Shown: one piece after another, positions 1-7,788 of the stretch | Position numbering within the stretch: the stretch's first letter is position 1 | Layout of the letters: every line of letters begins with the position of its first letter | Assembly (NCBI GenBank): GCA_009702455.1 | Contig: WLIA01000008.1 | Span: forward strand, 1-44,639 | Length of the DNA: 44,639 bases | Direction: 5' to 3' | Origin: Actinomycetota bacterium | Lineage (GTDB): Bacteria; Actinomycetota; Actinomycetes; Actinomycetales; Microbacteriaceae | Translations under genes and position numbers: made by a program | The notes under the pieces: model-generated | What the model saw: only the letters and a program-made list of their open reading frames with translations | What the model was told of the DNA's origin: nothing | Database searches by the model: none

Positions 1-164
1 AGCGCTGCGGTGCCGCCCATACCTTTTTCGGAGATGGTCTGACCGGCTAGGTCTTGAAGCTCGTGCTCTGGCTTTGGCGAATCTAGGGGAGCGGGAGAGT
101 AGCTGAGTCTGGTTCTGGCGTATTCAAAAACCGCTTCACGAAGGTCTCCGGTGACCTCGTGCAT
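1..164 (-). CDS. N-terminal fragment of a probable PLP-dependent (group II-like) decarboxylase/aminotransferase, runs off the window start
   Basis: Open minus-strand frame from ATG at 164: MHEVTGDLREAVFEYARTRLSYSPAPLDSPKPEHELQDLAGQTISEKGMGGTAAL...; the N-terminus resembles PLP decarboxylases. Not in the ORF track because it is partial. Confidence 0.45.
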   Translation of the reverse strand, partial: MHEVTGDLREAVFEYARTRLSYSPAPLDSPKPEHELQDLAGQTISEKGMGGTAA

Positions 165-236
165 CTTGGCGCTCTCTGGCGTGGGCAAGGCGGTTTCCTT
201 CGCTACTCTGCTGTTTTTAAGAGCCTAGCCCACGAC

Positions 237-470
237 TTACCGGTCTTTTTTCTTCACCCGTCTGGCGATAGAAACGCCGAACCCGAAGGCGCTAACTGCC
301 AAAAGGCCCCAGAAGAGAAAGCCCTGTTGCTCAGAGATTGCTGAGCAGGATGTCCATCCTTCGGCCTGTGCTGCGACGCAGTTCTTCGAATTGAAGAAGC
401 CAATCATCGAGGCCAGTGCGCCGACCAGGGCCACCGTTGCGATCATGGCCCAACTGTTGTTCTTAATCAT
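237..470 (-). CDS. small membrane protein, two predicted TM segments
   Basis: Start taken at MIKNNSWAM (ATG at 470), overlapping the thioredoxin stop; hydrophobic segments and an RRVKKKDR tail. Confidence 0.6.
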   Translation of the reverse strand: MIKNNSWAMIATVALVGALASMIGFFNSKNCVAAQAEGWTSCSAISEQQGFLFWGLLAVSAFGFGVSIARRVKKKDR

Positions 471-834
471 TTTTCTCCTGACTAGCTGCAATCTGTGCGC
501 GAATGTCATCCATGTCGGCATTTTTAATTGCCTGGATAAGTTCGTCGAGGGCCGGTGCAGGAAGTGCGCCAGCCCGGTTGAAAAGCAAAATTCCCTCGCG
601 GAAAACCATCAACGTTGGAATCGATGAGATTTCGAGAGCACCCGCCAAATCGCTGTACGCCTCGGTGTCAACTTTTGCAAAGACCATGTCTTTGTGGGTT
701 TCGCTGGCCGCTTCGAAGATTGGGCCAAACTGTCTGCACGGTCCGCACCATTCGGCCCAGAAATCGATCAAGACGATTCCAGGCGAAGCCACGTTCTCCT
801 TAAACGAAGCAAAATCTAGCTCTATGGTTGCCAC
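463..834 (-). CDS. trxA: thioredoxin
   Basis: WAEWCGPCRQFGPIFE active site and thioredoxin fold; GTG start overlapping the upstream DMT gene. Confidence 0.9.
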   Translation of the reverse strand: MATIELDFASFKENVASPGIVLIDFWAEWCGPCRQFGPIFEAASETHKDMVFAKVDTEAYSDLAGALEISSIPTLMVFREGILLFNRAGALPAPALDELIQAIKNADMDDIRAQIAASQEKND

Positions 835-1757
835 TGTTTACTCCTCGCCGTTTGGGCCACAACAATTCCAACAATTACAAGTGCACCACCGATAGCCTGC
901 GCAAAGTCAACCATTTGAGCTAACCACAGGTAACCGAAGACAAAAGCGAAAACAGTTTCAGAGGTGCTTGCTATTCCCACCTTGCTGGCGGTTAGGTGAC
1001 GCATTGCTAAGAAAGTCAGCAACATCGGCACAAACGAGCCAAATAGCATCACGAATAGCAGCAATCCCCAGGTTGGCAAGTTGATTGCGCTTAGGTTTTG
1101 CGTGAGATTCAAAATCCGTGAGAAATCGATGGTCTTGACCTGCTGAAAGCTCAGCATGATTGCCCAGAAGATGCTCGCCACCGAGAATGCATAGAACATA
1201 GTCGAAAGTGCATCTCGAGTGCGCTGAATTCGCTCACCCATAATGAAGTAAGCGCTCAAGAAAACAGCTGCCATGAAGCCGTATGTCACACCTTCGGGAT
1301 TCAGTCCGGTCGACCAGGGTCTTGCAACGATAGCCAAACCGCCGAGCACCAGCGCAACCGCAATCCAGATTCGACCGCGCACCTTTTCTTTGAAGAGCAC
1401 GTATGTGGCAATCGGAACAATCACGATGGCTGTGTACTCAATTAGCAGGGCCACGCCAACCTGCAGATTTGCCACCGCGTTGCTGTAAGCCCACTGCATC
1501 AAACCGACGCCCACGACACCGAATGCGATGAAAAACGGCACCTCGCGCCAACTGATCTTGAACGCTTTCGGCTTGGTTGCGGCCAGAAAGAGACCGGCAA
1601 GCACCGCCACAGCGCCCGAGCGCATGAGGGTTAGTTGCTCGGCTGTGATGCCGCTATCGATTAGCACTTTGGTGGTGCTTGCATTCAAGCCAAACAGCAG
1701 CGAGCTCGAAATGGCCAAAAATGCGCCCAGAGTGGGGTGCTTTTGATTTTGGCTCAT
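822..1757 (-). CDS. EamA/DMT superfamily transporter
   Basis: 311 aa, about 10 TM, two EamA-like repeats (GLNASTTKVLID..., FVFGYLWLAQ...). Confidence 0.85.
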   Translation of the reverse strand: MSQNQKHPTLGAFLAISSSLLFGLNASTTKVLIDSGITAEQLTLMRSGAVAVLAGLFLAATKPKAFKISWREVPFFIAFGVVGVGLMQWAYSNAVANLQVGVALLIEYTAIVIVPIATYVLFKEKVRGRIWIAVALVLGGLAIVARPWSTGLNPEGVTYGFMAAVFLSAYFIMGERIQRTRDALSTMFYAFSVASIFWAIMLSFQQVKTIDFSRILNLTQNLSAINLPTWGLLLFVMLFGSFVPMLLTFLAMRHLTASKVGIASTSETVFAFVFGYLWLAQMVDFAQAIGGALVIVGIVVAQTARSKQWQP

Positions 1758-1779
1758 TGCAAAAGCCTAGGCTAGAGAA
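1758..1779. promoter_or_regulatory. overlapping divergent -10 elements for DMT (-) and msrA (+)
   Basis: AGCCTAGGCT palindrome (1764-1773): TAGGCT 6 nt before the msrA ATG on + and TAGGCT 6 nt before the DMT ATG on -. Confidence 0.5.
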
Positions 1780-2301
1780 ATGAATAGTTTTGTTTTGGGT
1801 GGCGGTTGCTTCTGGTGTCTCGACAGCACATACATGCAGTTCAAAGGTGTTAGCGATGTCGAGGTTGGTTATATGGGCGGTGCGGTAGCGAATCCCAGTT
1901 ATGAACAGGTTTGCGATGGAAACACCGGTCACGTCGAAGTGGCCAAGGTAATTTTTGACGAAGCGATCGTTCCTGCAGAAGTGATTCTCGACATGTTTTT
2001 CACACTTCACGATCCGACCCAACTAAACCGTCAGGGCAACGACGTCGGAACCCAGTATCGCTCGGCGATGTTCTATGAGAATGACGAGCAACGCGTGATG
2101 TTCCAAGCCGCACGCGATCGCGCAATCGATTTGTGGGGTCCGTCGATTGTTACCGAAATTCTTCCTGTCGAAACTTTCTGGATGGGCGAGGAGTATCACC
2201 AAGACTTCTTCGCGAAGAATCCGAATCAGGGTTATTGCAACGCGGTCGTCGCACCAAAAATGGCAAAGGTGCGCGCCAAGTTCACCGAGTACCTGCGCTA
2301 A
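1780..2301 (+). CDS. msrA: peptide-methionine (S)-S-oxide reductase MsrA
   Basis: GGGCFWCLDSTY active site; family features throughout. Confidence 0.95.
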   Translation: MNSFVLGGGCFWCLDSTYMQFKGVSDVEVGYMGGAVANPSYEQVCDGNTGHVEVAKVIFDEAIVPAEVILDMFFTLHDPTQLNRQGNDVGTQYRSAMFYENDEQRVMFQAARDRAIDLWGPSIVTEILPVETFWMGEEYHQDFFAKNPNQGYCNAVVAPKMAKVRAKFTEYLR

Positions 2302-2337
2302 CTAACAGCTTTTTCAAACGTGGCAAATTCCGAAGAC

Positions 2338-2346
2338 TTATCCACA
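2338..2346 (+). promoter_or_regulatory. isolated consensus DnaA box TTATCCACA
   Basis: Exact match to the TTATNCACA consensus in the msrA-ssb intergenic region. Confidence 0.4.
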
Positions 2347-2430
2347 GATTTCGTTTTCATTCACCACACATAACTTCTCTCAGCCAATCTCTTATTAGCG
2401 ATCGAGTGATCGCATAGAGAGAGGTAGAAG

Positions 2431-2862
2431 TTGTCAGAGATTGTCACTGTTTCAGGGCTCGTAGCCACCACCCCGCGTCACCTGGTAACCCAAGATGGTT
2501 TGCCAATCACATCTTTTCGCATGGCGGCTTCGCACCGCAGATTCGACCGCACCGCAAATAAGTGGGTCGACGGCGAAACCAACTGGTTCACGGTCACCGC
2601 ATTTCGCCAGCTAGCGATCAATTCGGCCGGCTCTATTTCAAAGGGCGAACGCGTCTTGGTTACAGGCAAGTTGAGAGTTCGCGACTGGGATAACGGCGAA
2701 CGTGCAGGCACATCGGTTGAAGTCGAAGCCGAAGCCCTCGGTCACGACCTCACCTGGGGCACGGCTATCTTCACCAGAACCGTCTTGGTGCGCGAGCCAG
2801 ACCCTGCCGACGATAGCGAGAGCGAAGACGAGAGCGAAGAAGAGCTCGTCGCAGCCAAGTAG
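2431..2862 (+). CDS. ssb: single-stranded DNA-binding protein (paralog lacking a DDIPF-type tip)
   Basis: OB-fold SSB sequence (GLVATTPRHLVTQDGLPITSFRMA...NWFTVTAFRQLA...); TTG start preceded by GAGAGAGG; acidic C-terminus ends EEELVAAK. Confidence 0.85.
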   Translation: MSEIVTVSGLVATTPRHLVTQDGLPITSFRMAASHRRFDRTANKWVDGETNWFTVTAFRQLAINSAGSISKGERVLVTGKLRVRDWDNGERAGTSVEVEAEALGHDLTWGTAIFTRTVLVREPDPADDSESEDESEEELVAAK

Positions 2863-2872
2863 CCCATAGACT

Positions 2873-2912
2873 GCTGGGCCGGCAGGCGACCCCCTCTGCC
2901 TGCCGGCTCAGC
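2873..2912 (+). terminator. strong 15-bp hairpin after ssb (no U-tract)
   Basis: GCTGGGCCGGCAGGC-GACCCCCTCT-GCCTGCCGGCTCAGC; one G.U pair. Confidence 0.5.
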
Positions 2913-2916
2913 GCCA

Positions 2917-3049
2917 AACCTCTGTTCGAGACTCGACTCGAAACAGGGGTTGGTGCTCTCTCGCAATGCATGCATTCTCAGTGCTCAAGATGCAGCCAAA
3001 ATTGGTCGGATAAACTCTTTCCGACAGCATGCGGCGCGAGAGAGCGCCA
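2917..3049 (+). ncRNA. candidate structured leader or small RNA upstream of ettA
   Basis: Second hairpin at 2917-2951 (14 bp, one bulge), then a 14-bp stem 2951-2964/3036-3049 enclosing GCATGC/GCATGC and GTCGGA/TCCGAC helices. Confidence 0.4.
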
Positions 3050-3071
3050 TCTATTGAAAGCGACAACTACT

Positions 3072-4754
3072 TTGGCTGAATTCATCTATCAGATGATCAA
3101 GGCGCGCAAAGCGCATGGCGACAAGGTCATTCTTGATGACGTAACTCTGGCATTTTTCCCCGGAGCCAAAATCGGCGTTGTCGGGCCAAATGGTGCGGGT
3201 AAGTCCACCGTGCTCAAGATCATGGCCGGAATCGACACGCCAAGCAACGGTGAAGCACGTCTCGCCACCGATGCCACCGTTGGAATCTTGCTGCAGGAGC
3301 CGCCGCTTGACGAGAGTCTTACTGTTCTCGGAAACGTCGAGCTCGCGGTTAAGGAAACCAAGGCCATGCTCAACCGATTCAACGAGATTTCTGCGCAGAT
3401 GGCCGAGCCCGATGCAGACTTCGACACCCTGCTGGCTGAGATGGGTGTCTTGCAAGAGCAGATCGATCACCTGGATGCTTGGGATCTCGACAGTCAACTC
3501 GAGCAAGCCATGGATGCGCTTCGCTGCCCACCGGGTGACACCCCGGTAACCCAACTCTCTGGTGGAGAGCGCAGAAGAGTTGCGCTCTGCAAGTTGCTTC
3601 TCGAGAAGCCAGACCTTCTTTTGCTCGACGAACCAACCAACCACCTAGACGCCGAGTCGGTTTTGTGGCTTGAGCAGCACCTGGCAAAGTATCCGGGTGC
3701 CGTGCTCGCCGTAACTCACGACCGTTACTTTCTCGACAATGTTGCCGAGTGGATTCTCGAACTCGACCGCGGTCGCGCTTACCCATACGAGGGCAACTAC
3801 TCGACCTACCTAGAAAAGAAACGCGAGCGACTAGAAGTAGCTGGCAAGAAAGACGCCAAGCTTGCTAAACGTCTTTCTGAAGAACTCGAGTGGGTGCGCT
3901 CAAATTCAAAGGCACGTCAGACTAAGTCGAAGGCACGTTTGGCCAAGTATGAAGAAATGGCAGCTGCTGCCGATCGCGATAGAAAACTCGATTTCGAAGA
4001 GATTCAGATTCCCGTTGGTCCGCGACTCGGAAACATCGTTCTCGAAGCCAAGAACATCAAAAAGGGTTTCGGCGATCGCGTTCTGGTCGACGGCCTGAGC
4101 TTCTCACTGCCAAGAAACGGAATCGTTGGAGTAATCGGGCCAAACGGTGTTGGAAAGTCAACTCTTTTCAAGAGCATCGTTGGCCTAGAGAAGCTCGACG
4201 GCGGTGAGTTGAAAATCGGTGAGACCGTAAAGATCTCATACGTCGACCAGTCACGTGCGGGCATAGACCCAAACAAGACCCTTTTCGAAGTAGTTTCTGA
4301 CGGGCTCGACTTCATGATGGTCGGCAACACAGAAATTCCCTCGCGCGCCTATGTTGCAGCCTTCGGGTTCAAGGGTGCAGATCAGCAAAAGCCTGCAGGC
4401 GTTCTTTCGGGTGGTGAGAGAAACCGACTAAACCTCGCACTCACCTTGAAGCAGGGTGGAAACCTACTGCTACTCGATGAGCCAACAAACGACCTCGATG
4501 TCGAAACCCTGTCTAGCCTCGAGAACGCTCTGCTGGAGTTTCCGGGTTGTGCGGTGGTCATCACTCACGATCGCTGGTTCCTCGACAGAGTTGCCACGCA
4601 CATCTTGGCTTACGAAGGCACCGACGACGACCCTGCCAACTGGTACTGGTTCGAAGGAAACTTCGACTCATACGAAGAGAACAAAATTGAACGTTTGGGC
4701 GCAGAAGCAGCAAAGCCGCATCGTTCGACCTACCGCCGCTTGACTCGCGACTAG
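3072..4754 (+). CDS. ettA: energy-dependent translational throttle protein EttA (ABC-F ATPase)
   Basis: Two ABC domains (GPNGAGKST, LSGGERRRVALCKLL; GPNGVGKST, LSGGERNRLNLALTL). Start taken as TTG (LAEFIYQMIKARKAHGDKVILDDVTL), matching the usual family N-terminus; the ORF track start is 2970. Confidence 0.9.
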   Translation: MAEFIYQMIKARKAHGDKVILDDVTLAFFPGAKIGVVGPNGAGKSTVLKIMAGIDTPSNGEARLATDATVGILLQEPPLDESLTVLGNVELAVKETKAMLNRFNEISAQMAEPDADFDTLLAEMGVLQEQIDHLDAWDLDSQLEQAMDALRCPPGDTPVTQLSGGERRRVALCKLLLEKPDLLLLDEPTNHLDAESVLWLEQHLAKYPGAVLAVTHDRYFLDNVAEWILELDRGRAYPYEGNYSTYLEKKRERLEVAGKKDAKLAKRLSEELEWVRSNSKARQTKSKARLAKYEEMAAAADRDRKLDFEEIQIPVGPRLGNIVLEAKNIKKGFGDRVLVDGLSFSLPRNGIVGVIGPNGVGKSTLFKSIVGLEKLDGGELKIGETVKISYVDQSRAGIDPNKTLFEVVSDGLDFMMVGNTEIPSRAYVAAFGFKGADQQKPAGVLSGGERNRLNLALTLKQGGNLLLLDEPTNDLDVETLSSLENALLEFPGCAVVITHDRWFLDRVATHILAYEGTDDDPANWYWFEGNFDSYEENKIERLGAEAAKPHRSTYRRLTRD

Positions 4755-4766
4755 TTAATCGAGCTG

Positions 4767-5666
4767 CTACTCGCCGAACTCGGGCACACGAACCATGCCC
4801 TCTTGGGCAACGGTTGCCAGCAGCACACCCTTGCGATTGAAGATTCGGCCAAGCGACAAGCCCCTGCCGCCTTGCGCGCTCGGTGATTCTTGAACGTAGA
4901 GCATCCACTCGTCGGCGCGACCATCGCGGTGAAACCACATGGCGTGATCGAGGCTTGCAGACTTTAGCCCGCGGTGAGCCCAAGCAATTCCGTGCCTACG
5001 GTAAATGCTCTCGAGAATCGTGTAGTCGCTGGCATAGGCCATCGCGGCTCTGTGAATCTGCATGTCGTCTGGCAAATCACCGAGTGACTTAATCCACACG
5101 GCTTGATGCGCGACCTGTTCGCCCTCGACCTTAAAGAAAATCGGTGCGGTCACGTGACGCATGTCGAAAGGTCTTGCCTTTGCCCAATACTGAACCACCG
5201 GATGTTCGCTCTCGCCAAGCAGCGAAGCTGCGGTCGGCAGTGACTCGGGGTCTGGAATGCCTTGAGGAAACTCATCCTGGTGATCGAGGCCAGGGTCGGC
5301 ATCTTGAAAAGATGCGATCATCGAAAAAATTGGCAGGTCATTTTGAAATGCCTGCACTCGACGAGTGCTGAAACTTCTTCCGTCGCGAAGTCGATCTACC
5401 GAAAACTTAATAGGCAGGTCGATGTCGCCTGGTCGCAGAAAGTATCCGTGCAGAGAGTGCACGTTTCTTATGCCGTCGGTCTCAACAGTTTGTGTCGCAG
5501 CAACCAGGCTCTGCGCTAAAACCTGTCCGCCGTAAACACGGCCGTGTGGCATCCACTGAGATGGGCCCTCAAAAATGTCTTCGCCATTCGGCGCTGAAGA
5601 AAGCTTGGTTAGATTCAGCGTTCTTAGCAGGTCGTCCAGAGGGTTTTCTGGAATTGGAACTGACAT
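4767..5666 (-). CDS. tesB: acyl-CoA thioesterase II
   Basis: TesB double hot-dog features (GGQVLAQSLVAA..., LDHAMWFHR...WMLYVQESPSAQGGRGL). Confidence 0.9.
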   Translation of the reverse strand: MSVPIPENPLDDLLRTLNLTKLSSAPNGEDIFEGPSQWMPHGRVYGGQVLAQSLVAATQTVETDGIRNVHSLHGYFLRPGDIDLPIKFSVDRLRDGRSFSTRRVQAFQNDLPIFSMIASFQDADPGLDHQDEFPQGIPDPESLPTAASLLGESEHPVVQYWAKARPFDMRHVTAPIFFKVEGEQVAHQAVWIKSLGDLPDDMQIHRAAMAYASDYTILESIYRRHGIAWAHRGLKSASLDHAMWFHRDGRADEWMLYVQESPSAQGGRGLSLGRIFNRKGVLLATVAQEGMVRVPEFGE

Positions 5667-5718
5667 GATTCTCCGAACTGGCGCTGAAAGATGGGCGCAA
5701 AAGGTAGTTTAGATAACG

Positions 5719-6384
5719 ATGAATAAAGACTTCGTGCTAATTGATGAACAGTCGGCAAAAGATTTGCAGTCGTATCTCTCGAGAGCTAAGCGACTTGACC
5801 CAGACGGCTTGGTTCGACTGCGCGCCTATGGCAATGTGCTGGCTGCTTATGTCGCTCCGCTGTTTTCTGGTTCGCTCTTGGATGGCGGCCTGACAGTCAT
5901 CGGTTTGCGCACCACCGAACTTGCTGCCGAGGCCGAGGTTGATCGACTCGTTGCGATTAGCGCCGTGCTCGACCGTCTGGCTCGAGTGCTCGAAAGTGGC
6001 ACAAGTGACTTTCGCATCGATGTTCCAGAGGCCGGCCAGCGCGCGGCCTGGGCCGGAATCTCGCCACCGCGATCTGGCTGGGTAACCGGGGGAGTTATCG
6101 AAGAGAAAGAGCTAACCGCGCTAGCTAGGGCTGGAATTCAAGAGGTCGCAGACACCCTGCCAACCTCGGTGGGTGGGCCAATCGCGGCACGCATCCGTGG
6201 AGAGATCTGGGGTAGGGGAATCGAGAGCGACACTCGCATTCCTACTGGCGCTGCATTCGTGGCCGCCGGGCTCGGCTTCATGACTGAGAACGAGCAAGTC
6301 TCGATTTACTTCGCAGAGAACTGGGTTCGTCTAAGCACCGAGTTCGGTCACGTTATTGCGCGTGAGGCTGCGCGAGTCGCCTAG
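5719..6384 (+). CDS. hypothetical protein, 221 aa
   Basis: Long coherent ORF with start at a divergent junction; no domain recognised. Confidence 0.8.
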   Translation: MNKDFVLIDEQSAKDLQSYLSRAKRLDPDGLVRLRAYGNVLAAYVAPLFSGSLLDGGLTVIGLRTTELAAEAEVDRLVAISAVLDRLARVLESGTSDFRIDVPEAGQRAAWAGISPPRSGWVTGGVIEEKELTALARAGIQEVADTLPTSVGGPIAARIRGEIWGRGIESDTRIPTGAAFVAAGLGFMTENEQVSIYFAENWVRLSTEFGHVIAREAARVA

Positions 6385-6400
6385 CAGAGCTAACGCGAAC

Positions 6401-6859
6401 TCACTCTTCGAAGGTGTTGAGCATGGCGGTCGCCGCACGATCTAGGTAACCCCAGAGTTCGGCCTCAAGCAGCTGCGGCAATTCAATTGAGTCGACAGCG
6501 GCACGCATGTGTAAAAGCCAGCGTTCGCGAGCAAGCGGGTTGATCTTGAATGGTGCGTGTCGAAGCTTTAGACGTGGGTGGCCGCGCTGCTCTTGATAGG
6601 TCGTCGGCCCACCCCAGTACTGCTCGAGAAACATGCGCAGTCTTTCGGCGGCCGGCCCAAGGTCTTCTTCTGGATACATTGGGCGCAAAATGTCATCTTG
6701 CGCAACACCTTCATAGAACTTCGCAACAAGTCGCTCGAAAGTTTTGCTGCCGCCGACTCGCTCATAGAAGTTTCCCGAAATGTCGAGTTCGCCGCCGAGT
6801 CCTTTTATGCGAACTGTTTCAACGCGTTCGGCGTCTTCAAATTCGTTCTCGCGTGACAA
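6401..6859 (-). CDS. glbO: group II truncated haemoglobin (trHbO-like)
   Basis: YERVGGSKTFERLVAKFYEGVAQDDILRPMYPEEDLGPAAERLRMFLEQYWGGP...RHAPF; TTG start directly after the mscS stop (TAATTG). Confidence 0.85.
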   Translation of the reverse strand: MSRENEFEDAERVETVRIKGLGGELDISGNFYERVGGSKTFERLVAKFYEGVAQDDILRPMYPEEDLGPAAERLRMFLEQYWGGPTTYQEQRGHPRLKLRHAPFKINPLARERWLLHMRAAVDSIELPQLLEAELWGYLDRAATAMLNTFEE

Positions 6860-7786
6860 TTATCTTTTTGCTTTTTCTGGCTTTTTTGCACTGTCAGGCA
6901 CATCAACGAAAATTGAATTCTTATCTGACGCCAAAGTGATCTTTGCGGCGTCGAGTTTCTTTTTGACGCGCAATCTGAGTTCGCGAGCAACGTCGTCTGC
7001 GTCTTGCGGGCCAACCTGCTGAACCAAACGCATCACCACCTGATCTGCGGTAATCGACTCGATGCCCCAGATTTCTGGTTGACCGAGCATACGTTTTGCG
7101 AAGTTGGAGTCTTTTACCAATTCTTTTGCCGCTTCGAGAATTACCTCGCGGGCCTTCTCGATGTTGACCTTGTAGCTAAGCGGAATGTCGAGAATGACAC
7201 GCGACCATCCTTGCGAGTGATTGCCAACGCGAATGATTTCACCGTTGCGCACATACCAGAGCACACCGTTGACATCGCGAACCTGGGTAACTCGCAATCC
7301 AACGTTTTCGATTACGCCCCTTGCTTCGCCAAGATCAACGCTGTCTCCGACTCCGAACTGATCTTCGAAGATAATGAAGAGACCATTGATGAGGTCTTTC
7401 ACCAAACTCTGCGCACCGAAGCCAAGTGCGGCTCCCAAAATTCCAGCGCTGGCCACAAGAGCACCGACCGCGACACCCAATTCGCTAAGCACCGCACCGA
7501 CCGCGAACAGTAGCAGCGACCAGGTAATTAGGTTCGATAGCACCGAAGCCAGCGTGCGCGAGCGCTGAATAACTCGAGCCTTGGCGATTGGCGATTGACT
7601 CGCCTGCTTGGCATCGGGGTGGTTTAGTTTGCCGTTGGTGCCGTTCTCAACCTGATTGAGAACTCTGCGCACCGAAGCGAGAAGAATCCACCTAGCGATC
7701 AGCGTGCCGAGCAGAATCGCAAGAATTCGAATCGGCGTCTGCCACTGTTGCCAGAATTCAGGCCACCAGTTCGCTAGGTCTTGCAT
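6860..7786 (-). CDS. MscS family mechanosensitive channel
   Basis: TM3/beta domain GILGAALGFGAQSLVKDLINGLFIIFEDQFGVGDSV. Confidence 0.92.
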   Translation of the reverse strand: MQDLANWWPEFWQQWQTPIRILAILLGTLIARWILLASVRRVLNQVENGTNGKLNHPDAKQASQSPIAKARVIQRSRTLASVLSNLITWSLLLFAVGAVLSELGVAVGALVASAGILGAALGFGAQSLVKDLINGLFIIFEDQFGVGDSVDLGEARGVIENVGLRVTQVRDVNGVLWYVRNGEIIRVGNHSQGWSRVILDIPLSYKVNIEKAREVILEAAKELVKDSNFAKRMLGQPEIWGIESITADQVVMRLVQQVGPQDADDVARELRLRVKKKLDAAKITLASDKNSIFVDVPDSAKKPEKAKR

Positions 7787-7788
7787 CT

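Noticed and set aside
2951-3049. Possibility that the ettA-upstream structure is SRP RNA, tmRNA or RNase P RNA
   Set aside because: Lacks the GGAAGG/AGCAGC-type SRP core, a tRNA-like end, and the length of RNase P RNA.
3051-3644. 197-aa minus ORF antisense to ettA
   Set aside because: Shadow ORF opposite the conserved ABC-F ATPase domain.
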